The notes: generated by a model from the sequence alone, not told the origin. Positions 32,243 to 42,485 are shown, numbered from the stretch's first letter. The stretch is DNA of 64,000 nt from an uncultured Prevotellaceae bacterium (GCA_902781315.1 CACZIT010000007.1:40942-104941), one strand, 5' to 3'. A program made the numbers and translations.

Positions 32243-34243
32243 TCAAATGGTGTCGAGCAACGCATCGTCGACGAGGTTGGGCAACGTGACACGGAGTTCA
32301 GGCGTGCGCTCCATCTCGCGACGAATGGCATCCATGGAACCGCTGTTGCGAGCCCACGAACGACGGGCGATGCCGTTGTTGACGTCCCAGAAGAGCATCT
32401 CCTGAATCTTGTGGTCGCTCTCCTCGGTGCCGTCGATGACCATTCCGAAGCCGCCGTTGATGACTTCGCCCCAGCCTACTCCACCGCCGTTGTGGATGCT
32501 CACCCATGTGGCTCCGCGGAAGGAGTCGCCGATGACGTTCTGCACGGCCATGTCGGCACAGAACTGCGATCCGTCGTAGATGTTGGAGGTCTCACGGAAG
32601 GGAGAGTCGGTGCCCGAGACGTCGTGATGGTCGCGTCCGAGCACGACGGGAGCTTTCAGTTCACCCCGGCGAATGGCATCGTTGAAGGCCAGCGCAATCT
32701 TCGTGCGTCCCTCGGCATCGGCATAGAGGATGCGAGCCTGCGAGCCCACGACAAGATGGTTAGGTCCAGCCTCGCGAATCCAATGAAGGTTGTCGAGCAA
32801 CTGGCCGCGAATGTCATCAGTCACGTGATGGCTCATCTCCTCGAGCACCTCGGCAGCCAGACGGTCGGTCGTGGCGAGGTCGGCCGGGTCGCCCGACGTG
32901 CACACCCAGCGGAAGGGTCCGAAGCCATAGTCGAAGAAGAGCGGCCCCATGATGTCCTGCACGTAGCTGGGATAGCGGAAGTGGCCGTCGGCCGTCATGA
33001 TGTCGGCACCGGCACGGCTCGACTCCAGCAGGAAAGCGTTGCCATAATCGAAGAAATACATGCCCTGAGCCGTGAGGCGGTTGATGGCAGCCACCTGTCG
33101 GCGCAGCGATGCCTGGACGGCCTCCTTGAAACGGTCGGGCTCCTCGGCCATCATGCGCTTCGACTCGTCGAGCGAATAGCCAACGGGATAGTAGCCGCCA
33201 GCCCAAGGATTGTGGAGCGATGTCTGGTCGCTACCCAGGTCGACGGGTATCTGCTCGTCGGCCAAGCGTTCCCAGAGGTCGACGATGTTGCCCACATAGG
33301 CCATGCTGACCACCCGCTTCTCGGCCACGGCCTTGCGAATGGCCGGAATGAGTTCGTCGAGGTCGGTATGCAGTTCGTCGACCCAGCCCTGCTCGTAGCG
33401 CTTGTTGGCTGCCAGCGGATTGATCTCGGCCGTCACACTCACCAAGCCGGCAATATTGCCTGCCTTGGGCTGAGCGCCCGACATGCCGCCCAGTCCGGCG
33501 GTGACGAAGAGCGTAGAACGGCTGTCGCCGGCTTTGGAATGCAAGCGTTTGGCGTTGAGCACGGTAATCGTCGTGCCATGCACGATGCCCTGCGGGCCGA
33601 TGTACATGTAGCTGCCAGCCGTCATCTGACCATACTGGCTGACGCCCATCGCATTCATGCGCTCCCAGTCGTCGGGCTTTGAATAGTTGGGAATGACCAT
33701 ACCATTGGTAACCACTACGCGGGGAGCCGTCTTGTGGCTGGGGAACAGGCCGAGCGGATGGCCGCTGTACATCACCAGCGTCTGCTCGTCGGTCATCTCG
33801 CTGAGATATTTCATCACGAGCCGATACTGCGCCCAGTTCTGGAAGATGGCTCCGTTGCCGCCATAGATGATGAGTTCGTGAGGATGCTGAGCCACGCGCG
33901 GGTCGAGGTTGTTCTGAATCATGAGCATAATGGCAGCAGCCTGACGGCTACGGCAAGGATACTCATCGATGGGGCGGGCGTACATCTCGTAGGAAGGACG
34001 ATAGCGATACATATAGATGCGGCCGTACTTCTTCAGCTCTTCGGCAAACTCTGGGAGCAACTGGGCATGCAGCTGCTGGGGGAAGTAACGCAGGGCGTTG
34101 CGCAGGGCAAGCCGCTTCTGCTCGGGCGTGAGGATATCCTTACGCTTAGGAGCATGATTGATGTTGGGATCGTAGGCTTTGGGCTCAGGCAGATAGTCAG
34201 GAATGCCCAGCCTTATCTCTTTGCAGAATTCTTCGTTGTTCAT
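32243..34243 (-). CDS. hutU: Urocanate hydratase
   Basis: Adds water to urocanate to give imidazolonepropionate using tightly bound NAD. At 666 aa it is the long form seen in Bacteroidetes and some other phyla rather than the near-555-aa E. coli/Pseudomonas type. Key stretches are LIIYGGNGAIFQNWAQY, MYSGHPLGLFPS, TAGLGGMSGAQPKA, GSDQTSLHNPW and SIHNGGGVGWGEVINGGFG. It is the gene between ftcD (40-base gap) and hutH (59-base gap). Confidence 0.96.
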   Translation of the reverse strand: MNNEEFCKEIRLGIPDYLPEPKAYDPNINHAPKRKDILTPEQKRLALRNALRYFPQQLHAQLLPEFAEELKKYGRIYMYRYRPSYEMYARPIDEYPCRSRQAAAIMLMIQNNLDPRVAQHPHELIIYGGNGAIFQNWAQYRLVMKYLSEMTDEQTLVMYSGHPLGLFPSHKTAPRVVVTNGMVIPNYSKPDDWERMNAMGVSQYGQMTAGSYMYIGPQGIVHGTTITVLNAKRLHSKAGDSRSTLFVTAGLGGMSGAQPKAGNIAGLVSVTAEINPLAANKRYEQGWVDELHTDLDELIPAIRKAVAEKRVVSMAYVGNIVDLWERLADEQIPVDLGSDQTSLHNPWAGGYYPVGYSLDESKRMMAEEPDRFKEAVQASLRRQVAAINRLTAQGMYFFDYGNAFLLESSRAGADIMTADGHFRYPSYVQDIMGPLFFDYGFGPFRWVCTSGDPADLATTDRLAAEVLEEMSHHVTDDIRGQLLDNLHWIREAGPNHLVVGSQARILYADAEGRTKIALAFNDAIRRGELKAPVVLGRDHHDVSGTDSPFRETSNIYDGSQFCADMAVQNVIGDSFRGATWVSIHNGGGVGWGEVINGGFGMVIDGTEESDHKIQEMLFWDVNNGIARRSWARNSGSMDAIRREMERTPELRVTLPNLVDDALLDTI

Positions 34244-34283
34244 TTTGTTTCTTATTGGTATTTAGCGAGTTAAGGTGTCTGTG

Positions 34284-35990
34284 CTATAGTTTTGATTCTA
34301 CGATGGCAAGAATGGTCTTCTCTTCCTCATTGGCACGGGCGGCCAGGTCGTTGGCCTCAGCAATGAGAGCCTCAGCCTGCTCGCGGTCCTTCAGCGAAGA
34401 GGCATTAATCTTGACGTTCAGACAAGCGCCCAACACGGCGGCGCGGGCAGCCAGAGCCCCTACTCCAGCATCGCTGACGCTGGCGGGATTGCCTTCCTCG
34501 GCCATTGCCTTGCAGATTTCGAATGCGCGGAACGAAGCCTTCATGGTCTTCAGCGGCACCTGCGTGGCATAGAGCGTGGCGGCCTGAATAGCAGCTGAGC
34601 GGGCAGCCTTCTCCTCGTCGGTGGTCTTCGGCATGCCGAAAGCGCTCATGATTTCGTTGAAAGCTTCAGTATCTTCGTCGACAAGATGCAGCAGCTCGGT
34701 GATGAGCCCCTGTCCTTTGTCGGCCCAGGCTGAGAACTCGGCCCAACGATCGTCCCAACCACGCTTGTGGCTGGAAAGGTTGGCAACCATTGTGCCCAAG
34801 GCAGCACCCAGCGCACCCATATAGGCCGAGATAGTGCCGCCACCAGGGGCAGGACTCTCGCGTGACGTCTCGTCGGCAAATCCCTTCACAGTCAGATCGA
34901 CCAACTTCTGGGCATTTCCCTTCTCTGCGTCTTCAAGCAGATACTCGATGACTTTCTCGCGCGGGTTGAAAGGCTTTAGGTCGTCCAGTCCCATCGACTT
35001 AATGGCAATCTTCAGGATGTCCTCCTCAGGAATGCCCGTAGACCGCTGCTGCTTCTCAAGGAAATACTTACCGGCATCGATGAGAGTCTTCTTCGGCACG
35101 AGGCCGACAATCTCCGTACCCGTCACACGAACGCCACGGGCTGCGGCAGCACGGCACACCTCGTCGAAAGCGACATGAAGCGGCGTGACGTTGAGATTGG
35201 TCATGTTCATGGAAACCTGGGCTATGCCATACTCGTCAATAAACCAGCCGATGGCCTTCGTTGCCTTCAGCGTGCCAGGCTGCATGATGGTCTTTCCATC
35301 GGCATCCTTCAACGGCTTGCCTGTCAGCAAGCCACCCTCACGCATGGGACGTCCCTTCTCGCGAACATCGAACGCAATGGCGTTGGCACGACGCGTGGAA
35401 GTGGTGTTGAGGTTGTAGTTGACGGCAATCAAGAAGTCGCGTGCGCCAACGGCCGTGCAACCCGTACGGGCAACACCCTCGTCGAACGGACGTGCGCCAA
35501 AGTCGGGGGCCTTCTCAGGAACAGCCAGCTTTTCCGGCAGAGCCTCGTATTCACCTGCACGACAGACAGCCAGGTTCTTGCGCTCAGGCTTGAAGGCAGC
35601 AGCCTCGTAGCAGTAGCAGGGAATCTGGGCTTCGTCGGCAAGACGCTTTGCCAACTGGCGTGCCAACTCGGCACATTCCTCCAGCGTGATGCCGCTCACG
35701 GGAATCAATGGCAGGACATCGGTGGCACCCATGCGCGGATGGGCACCATGATGCTGGCGCATGTCTATGAGCTGAGCTGCTCGCTTCACGGCACAGAAGG
35801 CTGCTTCGCATACAGCCTCGGGACTACCCACGAATGTTACAACCGTTCGGTTGGTGGCTTCGCCCGGATCGACGTCGAGCAACTTGACGCCCTTTACTTT
35901 TTCTACTTCGTTGGTTATCTGCTTGATAACCTCCATATTGCGACCTTCACTAAAGTTAGGCACACATTCGATAATTCTTTGCTTACTCAT
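34284..35990 (-). CDS. ftcD: Glutamate formimidoyltransferase / formimidoyltetrahydrofolate cyclodeaminase fusion
   Basis: Bifunctional enzyme: the N-terminal domain (about 1-330, IIECVPNFSEGRN, HHGAHPRMGATDVLPLIPV) moves the formimino group from formiminoglutamate to tetrahydrofolate. The C-terminal domain (about 355-568, FADETSRESPAPGGGTISA) releases ammonia to form 5,10-methenyl-THF. At 568 aa it is a full fusion like the animal enzyme; many bacteria keep separate genes. It explains why no hutG/hutF-type step is needed here: the route ends in glutamate, ammonia and a one-carbon unit. It lies 25 bases after ridA. Confidence 0.95.
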   Translation of the reverse strand: MSKQRIIECVPNFSEGRNMEVIKQITNEVEKVKGVKLLDVDPGEATNRTVVTFVGSPEAVCEAAFCAVKRAAQLIDMRQHHGAHPRMGATDVLPLIPVSGITLEECAELARQLAKRLADEAQIPCYCYEAAAFKPERKNLAVCRAGEYEALPEKLAVPEKAPDFGARPFDEGVARTGCTAVGARDFLIAVNYNLNTTSTRRANAIAFDVREKGRPMREGGLLTGKPLKDADGKTIMQPGTLKATKAIGWFIDEYGIAQVSMNMTNLNVTPLHVAFDEVCRAAAARGVRVTGTEIVGLVPKKTLIDAGKYFLEKQQRSTGIPEEDILKIAIKSMGLDDLKPFNPREKVIEYLLEDAEKGNAQKLVDLTVKGFADETSRESPAPGGGTISAYMGALGAALGTMVANLSSHKRGWDDRWAEFSAWADKGQGLITELLHLVDEDTEAFNEIMSAFGMPKTTDEEKAARSAAIQAATLYATQVPLKTMKASFRAFEICKAMAEEGNPASVSDAGVGALAARAAVLGACLNVKINASSLKDREQAEALIAEANDLAARANEEEKTILAIVESKL

Positions 35991-36015
35991 AGTATCACAT
36001 TCTTTTGTAGTTGGT

Positions 36016-36390
36016 TTATCTGGCTGCTATGCACTCTATCTCGACAAGCGCTCCCTTGGGAAGATCCTTCACGGCGAAAGCACTTCGTGCAGGATAGGGC
36101 TGCTGGAAGAACTCACTATAGACCTCGTTCATGGGACCAAAGTTGGCAATGTCGCTCAGGAGCACCGTGGTCTTTACGACGTTGCTTAGTTCAAGGCCGG
36201 CCTCACGCAGAATGGCCTGAGCATTAAGCAGCGATTGGCGGGTTTGCTCCTTGATGCCACCCTCGGGAAATGCTCCCGTAGCAGGATCAATGGGTAACTG
36301 ACCAGAAGCATAAACGAAACCATTAGCTTCGATAGCCTGACTGTAGGGGCCGATGGCGGCCGGTGCATTGTTAGTTGCAATTGCTTTCAT
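36016..36390 (-). CDS. ridA: RidA-family reactive enamine/imine deaminase
   Basis: A 124-residue trimeric protein that hydrolyses reactive 2-aminoacrylate-type enamines released by amino-acid lyases. NAPAAIGPYSQAIEANGFVYASGQLPIDPATG at the start, the arginine in YPARSAFAVKDLPKGALVEIE near residue 105 and the terminal IEC are typical. I chose MKAIATNN as start; the upstream ATG codes an unlikely extension. Its place before ftcD and after maeB is sensible, because amino-acid deamination produces its substrates. Confidence 0.93.
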   Translation of the reverse strand: MKAIATNNAPAAIGPYSQAIEANGFVYASGQLPIDPATGAFPEGGIKEQTRQSLLNAQAILREAGLELSNVVKTTVLLSDIANFGPMNEVYSEFFQQPYPARSAFAVKDLPKGALVEIECIAAR

Positions 36391-36432
36391 ACTATAGTAA
36401 TTAATTGTTGTTATGATGTTCAATGATGATGA

Positions 36433-38724
36433 TTAACCCTGCAATCTCTTGATTTTCTCCACATAGGCATCGATGACAGCCACTGCCGTGATATTGACCA
36501 CGTCACGCACCGTAGAGCCAAAGTCGATGAAATGAATCGGCTTGTTCAAACCCATCTGGATGGGGCCAATGATTTCGACATCGGTATTCAGCGACTGAAG
36601 CATCTTGTAGCTGGAACGAGCGGAAGTAAGATTGGGGAAAATGAGCGTGTTGACATCCTTGCCTTTCAGCTTCGTGAACGGATACTGCGAATCACGCAAT
36701 TCCTTGTCGAGAGCGAAACCAATCTGCATCTCGCCATCGATGGCCAGATTGGGATACATGCGCTGCATCTGCTGTACGGCAAGTTTCATCTTCTGAGCTC
36801 CCTGGCTCTGGTCGCTACCAAAGTTTGAATGCGAGATGAGGGCCATGACGGGCGTCTCGTTGAAGAAGCGGACGGTTTCGTCGGCCAGGCGTGCGATGTC
36901 GATGAGTGTATCGGTGTCAGGATTCTGATTAACCAGCGTATCAGCAATGTAGAGCGTGCCACGTGGCGAATTGATGATGTGCATCGTGGCAGGCGTCTTG
37001 TACTCAGGACGAATGCCAATGACCTCGTTCACCACTTTCAGCGTGTTGCTGTAGCGGGTGTAGAGACCCGTGATGAAGGCATCGGCCTCGCCCGTCTCGA
37101 CCATCATCATGCCGAAGTAGTTGCGCTCGTACATCTTGTCGCCAGCTTCCTGCAGCGTGTAACCCTCGCGTTGGCGCTTCTCGGTGAGGATGCGCGCATA
37201 ACGCTTACGGCGCTCGTGCTCCGACGGATGGCGCAGGTTGATCACCTCGATGCCTTCAAGGTTGAGATCGAGTTCCTTGGCCAGCTTTGCAATAATCTCG
37301 TCGTTGCCCAAAAGAATGGGATAGCACAAACCTTCAGCACGAGCTTGTACGGCTGCACGCAACATCGTGGGATGGGCACCCTCGGCAAACACAACACGCT
37401 GAGGATGGGCGGCTGCAGAGGCATAGAGTTTCTGGGTGAGCTTTGTTTCCTGACCAAGCATCACGCTCAACGAATCCTTGTACTCATCCCAATCCGTGAT
37501 GGGCGAGCGGGCTACGCCACTATCAATAGCAGCCTTGGCCACAGCAGCACTCACCTCGGTAATCAGACGCGGGTCGACAGGTTTCGGAATGAAATAATCG
37601 CGACCAAACGTCAAGTTGTTCACCTTATAAATATCATTCACCACATCAGGCACCGGTTCCTTGGCAAGGTTAGCAATAGCCAGAGCGGCAGCCATCTTCA
37701 TTTCCTCATTGATGGCACGGGCGTGCACATCCAATGCTCCACGGAAGATATAGGGGAAGCCTATAACATTATTAATCTGGTTGGGATAGTCGGAACGCCC
37801 CGTAGCCATCAGCACGTCAGGACGGCTTTCCATCGCATCCTCGTAGGAAATCTCAGGAACAGGATTGGCCAACGCGAATACGATGGGGTTGTCGGCCATA
37901 GAACGCACCATCTCCTTCGTGACGACATTTCCTTTTGAAAGGCCCACGAAGACATCTGCTCCCCTCATGGCTTCCTCCAGCGTGTGAACGTCGCGCCTGT
38001 CGGTAGCAAACATTCGCTTCTGATCGGTGAGATTCTCGCGGTCGCTTGTGATAACGCCCTTGGAATCGAGCATCACCACATTCTCACGACGCACGCCGAG
38101 TGCACAATAAAGCTTCGTGCAAGAAATGGCAGCAGCACCAGCACCATTGACAACCACCTTCACGTCCTCAATATTCTTTCCTGCCACTTCGAGGGCATTC
38201 TTCAATCCGGCAGCAGAAATGATGGCCGTGCCGTGCTGGTCGTCATGCATCACCGGTATGTCGAGCGTCTTCTTCAGGCGTTCTTCAATATAGAAACACT
38301 CAGGCGCCTTGATGTCTTCCAGATTGATGCCACCAAACGTCGGGGCGATGCGTTCAACAGCTTCACAAAACTTCTCGGGGTCTTTCTCATCTACCTCAAT
38401 ATCAAAGACGTCAATGCCGCCATAAATCTTGAAAAGAAGGCCCTTACCTTCCATGACCGGCTTACCGCTCATAGCACCGATATCGCCCAAGCCCAGCACG
38501 GCCGTTCCATTCGAGATGACCGCAACAAGGTTGCCCTTGTCGGTATATTTATAAACATCGTCGGGATTGCTCTGAATCTCCAGACACGGGAATGCGACAC
38601 CAGGCGAATAAGCCAATGAAAGATCAGTCTGAGTACGATACGGTTTGGTTGGCTTCACCTCAATTTTACCTGGGCGGCCATCCTTGTGATACCTAAGGGC
38701 ATCTTCTTTTGTAATTTTTGCCAT
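36433..38724 (-). CDS. maeB: NADP-dependent malic enzyme, phosphotransacetylase-fusion type
   Basis: Decarboxylates malate to pyruvate with NADP. At 763 aa it is the MaeB form. The N-terminal malic domain (1-about 420) shows [25 protein letters not shown] and [14 protein letters not shown]. The C-terminal phosphate-acetyltransferase-like domain (about 430-763, [21 protein letters not shown]) is probably regulatory and binds acetyl-CoA. It is first in a minus-strand run with ridA and the hut genes (42-base gap to ridA), so it could supply pyruvate and NADPH alongside glutamate formation. Whether they share one mRNA is unproven. Confidence 0.94.
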   Translation of the reverse strand: MAKITKEDALRYHKDGRPGKIEVKPTKPYRTQTDLSLAYSPGVAFPCLEIQSNPDDVYKYTDKGNLVAVISNGTAVLGLGDIGAMSGKPVMEGKGLLFKIYGGIDVFDIEVDEKDPEKFCEAVERIAPTFGGINLEDIKAPECFYIEERLKKTLDIPVMHDDQHGTAIISAAGLKNALEVAGKNIEDVKVVVNGAGAAAISCTKLYCALGVRRENVVMLDSKGVITSDRENLTDQKRMFATDRRDVHTLEEAMRGADVFVGLSKGNVVTKEMVRSMADNPIVFALANPVPEISYEDAMESRPDVLMATGRSDYPNQINNVIGFPYIFRGALDVHARAINEEMKMAAALAIANLAKEPVPDVVNDIYKVNNLTFGRDYFIPKPVDPRLITEVSAAVAKAAIDSGVARSPITDWDEYKDSLSVMLGQETKLTQKLYASAAAHPQRVVFAEGAHPTMLRAAVQARAEGLCYPILLGNDEIIAKLAKELDLNLEGIEVINLRHPSEHERRKRYARILTEKRQREGYTLQEAGDKMYERNYFGMMMVETGEADAFITGLYTRYSNTLKVVNEVIGIRPEYKTPATMHIINSPRGTLYIADTLVNQNPDTDTLIDIARLADETVRFFNETPVMALISHSNFGSDQSQGAQKMKLAVQQMQRMYPNLAIDGEMQIGFALDKELRDSQYPFTKLKGKDVNTLIFPNLTSARSSYKMLQSLNTDVEIIGPIQMGLNKPIHFIDFGSTVRDVVNITAVAVIDAYVEKIKRLQG

Positions 38725-38776
38725 ATAATTATAATAATGTGTTTCTAATGTTATGGTATGCAGTAATTAAACTATG

Positions 38777-38784
38777 CAAAATTA
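38777..38784 (-). promoter_or_regulatory. -7 promoter element (TAATTTTG) for maeB
   Basis: TAnnTTTG on the minus strand, 52 bases before the maeB ATG. Confidence 0.55.
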
Positions 38785-38869
38785 CAAAAAAACATTTACT
38801 GCACGGGCCGTTTAGGAAACGTTAACACGAAAAAATTCAAAGAGAACACGCTTTTCATCAAAAAAAGCG

Positions 38870-38877
38870 TAACTTTG
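38870..38877 (+). promoter_or_regulatory. -7 promoter element (TAACTTTG) for the TetR-type gene
   Basis: TAnnTTTG, 21 bases before the ATG at 38899; divergent from the maeB promoter. Confidence 0.6.
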
Positions 38878-38898
38878 TAGCATCAATCATAATTGACG

Positions 38899-39531
38899 AT
38901 GAAAAAATTAAACCATCCGACAGAATACAGAAAGGAACTGAGAGGCCGAATTCTGGAAGTTGCCATGCAGGATTTCATCCAACGTGGCATACGTGCTGTG
39001 AAGATGGATGACATCGCGGGAAGCCTTGGCATCTCAAAACGCACCCTATACGAAATATTTCCCAACAAGGAGAGTTTGCTGCTGGAAGGCATCAGGCTCA
39101 AACAGGCTATGGGCGAGGAAGAGATGGCTAAGTATGTCACTGAAAAGAACCCGAACACAATGGATATTATCATGAAGTTCTACCACATGCAGATGGAAGA
39201 ACTCTCATCGCTGCCGATGACATTCATAACCGAAATCAGTCGCTATCCACTGGTGACGGAGTTCTTGCGCAAGAAGCACCAAAAAAGTGAGGAGAATGCC
39301 AACCGTTTCTTCATACGAGGCGTCAAGGAAGGCTATTTCCGTAGCGACGTAGACTACGAACTCATTTCAAGGCTTGGCGAAGGCATGACGCAAAACGCCA
39401 TTGCCCGGCAATTATACTTTCAATATGAGCCCCAATATATATTCAGAAACATCATCTTCCTTTTCCTAAGAGGCTTTTGCACTCAGAAAGGACTGGAATA
39501 TATCGACAACACGCTGATAGAAAACAAATGA
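38899..39531 (+). CDS. TetR-family transcriptional regulator
   Basis: A 210-residue regulator. The N-terminal helix-turn-helix (about 15-60) reads ILEVAMQDFIQRGIRAVKMDDIAGSLGISKRTLYEIFPNKESLL; the rest is a variable helical ligand-binding domain. I start at the ATG that follows the promoter; a TTG two codons earlier is unnecessary. It is divergent from maeB across a 174-base gap and is coupled to the HAD phosphatase by an ATGA overlap, so it may repress itself and possibly maeB. The ligand is unknown. Confidence 0.88.
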   Translation: MKKLNHPTEYRKELRGRILEVAMQDFIQRGIRAVKMDDIAGSLGISKRTLYEIFPNKESLLLEGIRLKQAMGEEEMAKYVTEKNPNTMDIIMKFYHMQMEELSSLPMTFITEISRYPLVTEFLRKKHQKSEENANRFFIRGVKEGYFRSDVDYELISRLGEGMTQNAIARQLYFQYEPQYIFRNIIFLFLRGFCTQKGLEYIDNTLIENK

Positions 39532-40199
39532 AACAACCATATCACATGCTGAAGGCTGCTCTCTTCGATCTCGACGGTGTTATCTTTGACACCGAAACTC
39601 AGTATTCACGTTTTTGGGGAAGCCAATGCAGGCATTATTTTCCTGACCGCCCTGGACTGGAAAAAGAAATAAAAGGACAAACCTTGGTTCAAATATACGA
39701 AACCGCCTTTGCATCTCTGAAAGATGAGCAACCTATCATTACAGAACGCTTGAACGACTTCGAGAAAAGCATGTCGTACGACTATATTCCCGGGGTAAGA
39801 AAGTTCATCGAGCAACTACATCAGAAGGGCATTCGTACGGCAATCGTGACCAGCAGCAATGTGCCCAAAATGGCCAATGTATATCGCTCGCATCCTGAAA
39901 TAGAACAACTCTTTGATGCCATCCTAACAGCTGAAGACTTCACGGAAAGCAAGCCCCATCCACAATGTTACCTGCTGGGGGCAGAACGCCTGGGCGTGAA
40001 ACCGCAGGAGTGTGTTGGATTTGAAGATAGCTTCAACGGTCTGAAAGCAGTAAAGAGCGCCGGTATGGCCGTCGTTGGCCTGGCCACCACCAACCCAGCC
40101 GACGCCATTGCCCCACTCTCCGACCTCGTGGTCAGCGATTTCCAACAGTTGCAACTTGAAGACTTAGAACAGCTGGTTCACAATAAATTTGTGAAATAG
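39528..40199 (+). CDS. HAD-superfamily hydrolase, beta-phosphoglucomutase-like
   Basis: A cytoplasmic phosphatase or phosphomutase of 223 aa. The catalytic motif FDLDGVIFDTE has the two aspartates of the HAD nucleophile site. Motif II is IVTSSN, the lysine is in ESKPHPQCYL, and motif IV is GFEDSFNGLKAVKSAGM. The helical cap between motifs I and II places it in the beta-phosphoglucomutase/phosphoglycolate-phosphatase group. The start overlaps the TetR stop as ATGA. The substrate cannot be told. Eight residues later there is a second ATG (MLKAALFDLDG) that may be the true start. Confidence 0.85.
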   Translation: MKQPYHMLKAALFDLDGVIFDTETQYSRFWGSQCRHYFPDRPGLEKEIKGQTLVQIYETAFASLKDEQPIITERLNDFEKSMSYDYIPGVRKFIEQLHQKGIRTAIVTSSNVPKMANVYRSHPEIEQLFDAILTAEDFTESKPHPQCYLLGAERLGVKPQECVGFEDSFNGLKAVKSAGMAVVGLATTNPADAIAPLSDLVVSDFQQLQLEDLEQLVHNKFVK

Positions 40200-40213
40200 C
40201 CGTTATCATTGTA

Positions 40214-41662
40214 ATGAAGTTTCGAAATATCATCCTGCTACTATTTGCAACGATCGTATCATTAGCATCGTGCAGCGACGACGAGTCATTCACGCTCTCA
40301 CCGTCGAGGCTGCTCACGTTCTCTGCAGACTCAATAAAATTAGACACATTGTTCAGCAACGTTCCATCGAGGACAAAGGACTTTTGGGTCTACAATCGGT
40401 CGGGAGAAGGAATCAGATGCACTAACATCCGACTGGAGCGAGGCAACCAGTCAGGTTTCCGCGTCAATGTCGACGGGTCATACCTTGGGGCGGCAGTAGG
40501 ATTCCAAACCAGCAATGTAGAACTACGCAACAAAGACAGCATCCGCATTTTTGTGGAAGCCACTACGCCCTATAATTATCAGGACAAGCCTCAACTCGTA
40601 GAGGACAACCTGCTTTTCACCCTTGAAAGTGGTGTCACACAGAAGGTGAACCTCAATGCTTATTCGTGGGATGCACGGCTGCTCAGCAATGTACGCATCA
40701 GCAGGGACTCCGTGCTCTCAGCGACCGACAAGCCTGTGGTCGTCTACGGAGGCATCACCGTCGACAGCGCTGCCACGCTGACACTGGCTGCAGGCAGCAC
40801 GTTCTATTTCCATGCCGACGCGGGCATCGACGTACATGGTACGCTCATCGCTGAAGGCACACCCGAAGCAAACATCGTGCTGCGCGGGGACCGCCTGGAC
40901 CGAATGTTCGACAACCTGACCTATGACCAGATTAGCGGCCAGTGGAAAGGCTTGCACTTCCAGTCGTCGTCGTACGGAAACCGACTCGTCTACACCGATA
41001 TCCACAGCCCCTTCGACGGCATCGTGGCCGACTCGTCAGACGTGGAGCGGATGAAACTCGAGATGGTGTGTTCGACGATTCACAGCTGTCAGGGCTACGG
41101 CCTGCATGCCATCAACAGTCGCATCAAGCTGGAGAACTGCCAGATCACCAATACGCAGAACGACTGCCTCTGCCTGGACGGCGGATGGGCCGACGTCAAT
41201 GCCTGCACCATCGCGCAGTTCTATCCCTTCCAGGCTATCAACTTCATCGGAAATGCCCTGCACTTCACTGCCGACCGCTATAACTTGCTGATGCTCAGCT
41301 GCCAGAACTCGCTTATCACCGGCTGGGGGAGCATCCAGCTCAGAGGCGAACAGGGCGACTCGGCAACGATCTGCAACTATGCCTTTGCCAATTGCATCAT
41401 CCGCGACACGACGAAAATCGAGAATGTCGACACGGTGAAGCTATTCCGCAACGTCGTGTTCGAGAACGATTCCGACATGACAACTGCCTATAAGAAACAT
41501 TTCATCGTCACCGAAAGCAGCTATAGCTACGACTTCCGTCTGGACAGCCTCAGCACCGCCATCGACAAAGGCGACCCGGCTACGGCTCCGCCCATCGACA
41601 GGAACGGACTGCCTCGCGACGAACGACCCGACATAGGTGCCTTCGAATATAAAAAACTATAG
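40214..41662 (+). CDS. Lipoprotein with right-handed parallel beta-helix
   Basis: A 482-residue surface or periplasmic lipoprotein. The lipobox LASC gives a lipidated C20 followed by SDDES, the acidic stretch often seen on surface-exposed Bacteroidetes lipoproteins. Residues about 20-150 look like a beta-sandwich. From about 170 the repeated pattern of short strands (GGITVDSAATLTLAAGSTFYF, GTLIAEGTPEANIVLRG, LHAINSRIKLENCQI) suggests a parallel beta-helix. The last part, SLSTAIDKGDP...RPDIGAFEY, is the ending found on many polysaccharide-associated beta-helix proteins. It starts 14 bases after the HAD gene. Enzymatic role unknown; lyase or binding protein are both possible. Confidence 0.8.
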   Translation: MKFRNIILLLFATIVSLASCSDDESFTLSPSRLLTFSADSIKLDTLFSNVPSRTKDFWVYNRSGEGIRCTNIRLERGNQSGFRVNVDGSYLGAAVGFQTSNVELRNKDSIRIFVEATTPYNYQDKPQLVEDNLLFTLESGVTQKVNLNAYSWDARLLSNVRISRDSVLSATDKPVVVYGGITVDSAATLTLAAGSTFYFHADAGIDVHGTLIAEGTPEANIVLRGDRLDRMFDNLTYDQISGQWKGLHFQSSSYGNRLVYTDIHSPFDGIVADSSDVERMKLEMVCSTIHSCQGYGLHAINSRIKLENCQITNTQNDCLCLDGGWADVNACTIAQFYPFQAINFIGNALHFTADRYNLLMLSCQNSLITGWGSIQLRGEQGDSATICNYAFANCIIRDTTKIENVDTVKLFRNVVFENDSDMTTAYKKHFIVTESSYSYDFRLDSLSTAIDKGDPATAPPIDRNGLPRDERPDIGAFEYKKL

Positions 41663-41666
41663 CGAT

Positions 41667-42146
41667 ATGGAAGATATCAGAATAGAAATCAACATGCAGT
41701 TCTGCCAGATGGACGAACTGTCGGCCGAAGACCAGGAACTCGTCAGAGCCGCCATCGGAGCAACGGCCAACTCCTACGCCCGCTACAGCAACTTCAACGT
41801 CGGCGCAGCCCTGCGACTCGCTGATGGCTCCATCACGACGGGTGCCAATCAGGAGAACGCCGCCTTCCCCTCGGGACTCTGTGCCGAGAGGTGCGCCATC
41901 TTCGCTGCTCAGTCGCACCACCCTGAACACGCCATCACCGCGCTGGCCATCGCCGCCAAGAACGTCAACGGCCTCATGCCCGACCCCGTGTCGCCCTGCG
42001 GAGCCTGCCGGCAAGTCATCCTCGAGATGGAAGACCGCTACCAACAGCCCGTGCGCATCCTGCTCTACGGCACACGCGGCGTTTACTGCATCAACAGCGT
42101 GAAAGACCTCATGCCACTCTCGTTTGTCGACGAGAACATGCGTTAG
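41667..42146 (+). CDS. cdd: Cytidine deaminase
   Basis: Deaminates cytidine and deoxycytidine in pyrimidine salvage. At 159 aa it is the small tetrameric type. Substrate site YARYSNFNVGAAL and GANQENAAFPSG; zinc and catalytic glutamate in CAERCAIF; two more zinc cysteines in PCGACRQV. I start at MEDIRIEINMQFC, four bases after the beta-helix stop. It is the last gene of the TetR-HAD-beta-helix-cdd run, and no terminator is obvious before the tRNA promoter. Confidence 0.95.
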   Translation: MEDIRIEINMQFCQMDELSAEDQELVRAAIGATANSYARYSNFNVGAALRLADGSITTGANQENAAFPSGLCAERCAIFAAQSHHPEHAITALAIAAKNVNGLMPDPVSPCGACRQVILEMEDRYQQPVRILLYGTRGVYCINSVKDLMPLSFVDENMR

Positions 42147-42277
42147 CCCTGTAGCGTCGCCACCACGATGATCTCAGCAGAAGTGCCCTTTGGCGCGGCT
42201 GCAAAGCATAGAAATGGCACATAACGACCCGTTTTGACGATATAATTTCACTTTTTTCAAAAAAAGTTTCAAAAACA

Positions 42278-42309
42278 TTTGGTGATTTCAAAATAAAGCA
42301 TTACCTTTG
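42278..42309 (+). promoter_or_regulatory. Promoter of the tRNA-Ser/tRNA-Glu unit
   Basis: TTTG at 42278-42281 and TACCTTTG at 42302-42309 with a 20-base spacer, the full Bacteroidetes -33/-7 arrangement. About 85 bases of leader precede the first tRNA. Confidence 0.7.
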
Positions 42310-42398
42310 CACCGCATTTGAGAACAATGCTCTGGTAAATTCAGAACCAACCGGTAGAACGGCGAGGCGCAAGCAACAAAGTTCAACCCCGTAAGGAA

Positions 42399-42485
42399 GG
42401 AAGTTTGGGTGAGTGGCTGAAACCAGCAGTTTGCTAAACTGCCGTGCGGGTTACCGTACCGGGGGTTCGAATCCCCCAGCTTCCG
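42399..42485 (+). tRNA. tRNA-Ser (anticodon GCT)
   Basis: An 87-base class II tRNA. The acceptor stem is GGAAGTT with AGCTTCC, the anticodon stem-loop GCAGTTTGCTAAACTGC carries GCT, a long variable arm (CGTGCGGGTTACCGTACC) follows, and the T-arm is GGGGGTTCGAATCCCCC. Discriminator G; CCA is not encoded. It reads AGC and AGT codons. Confidence 0.95.
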
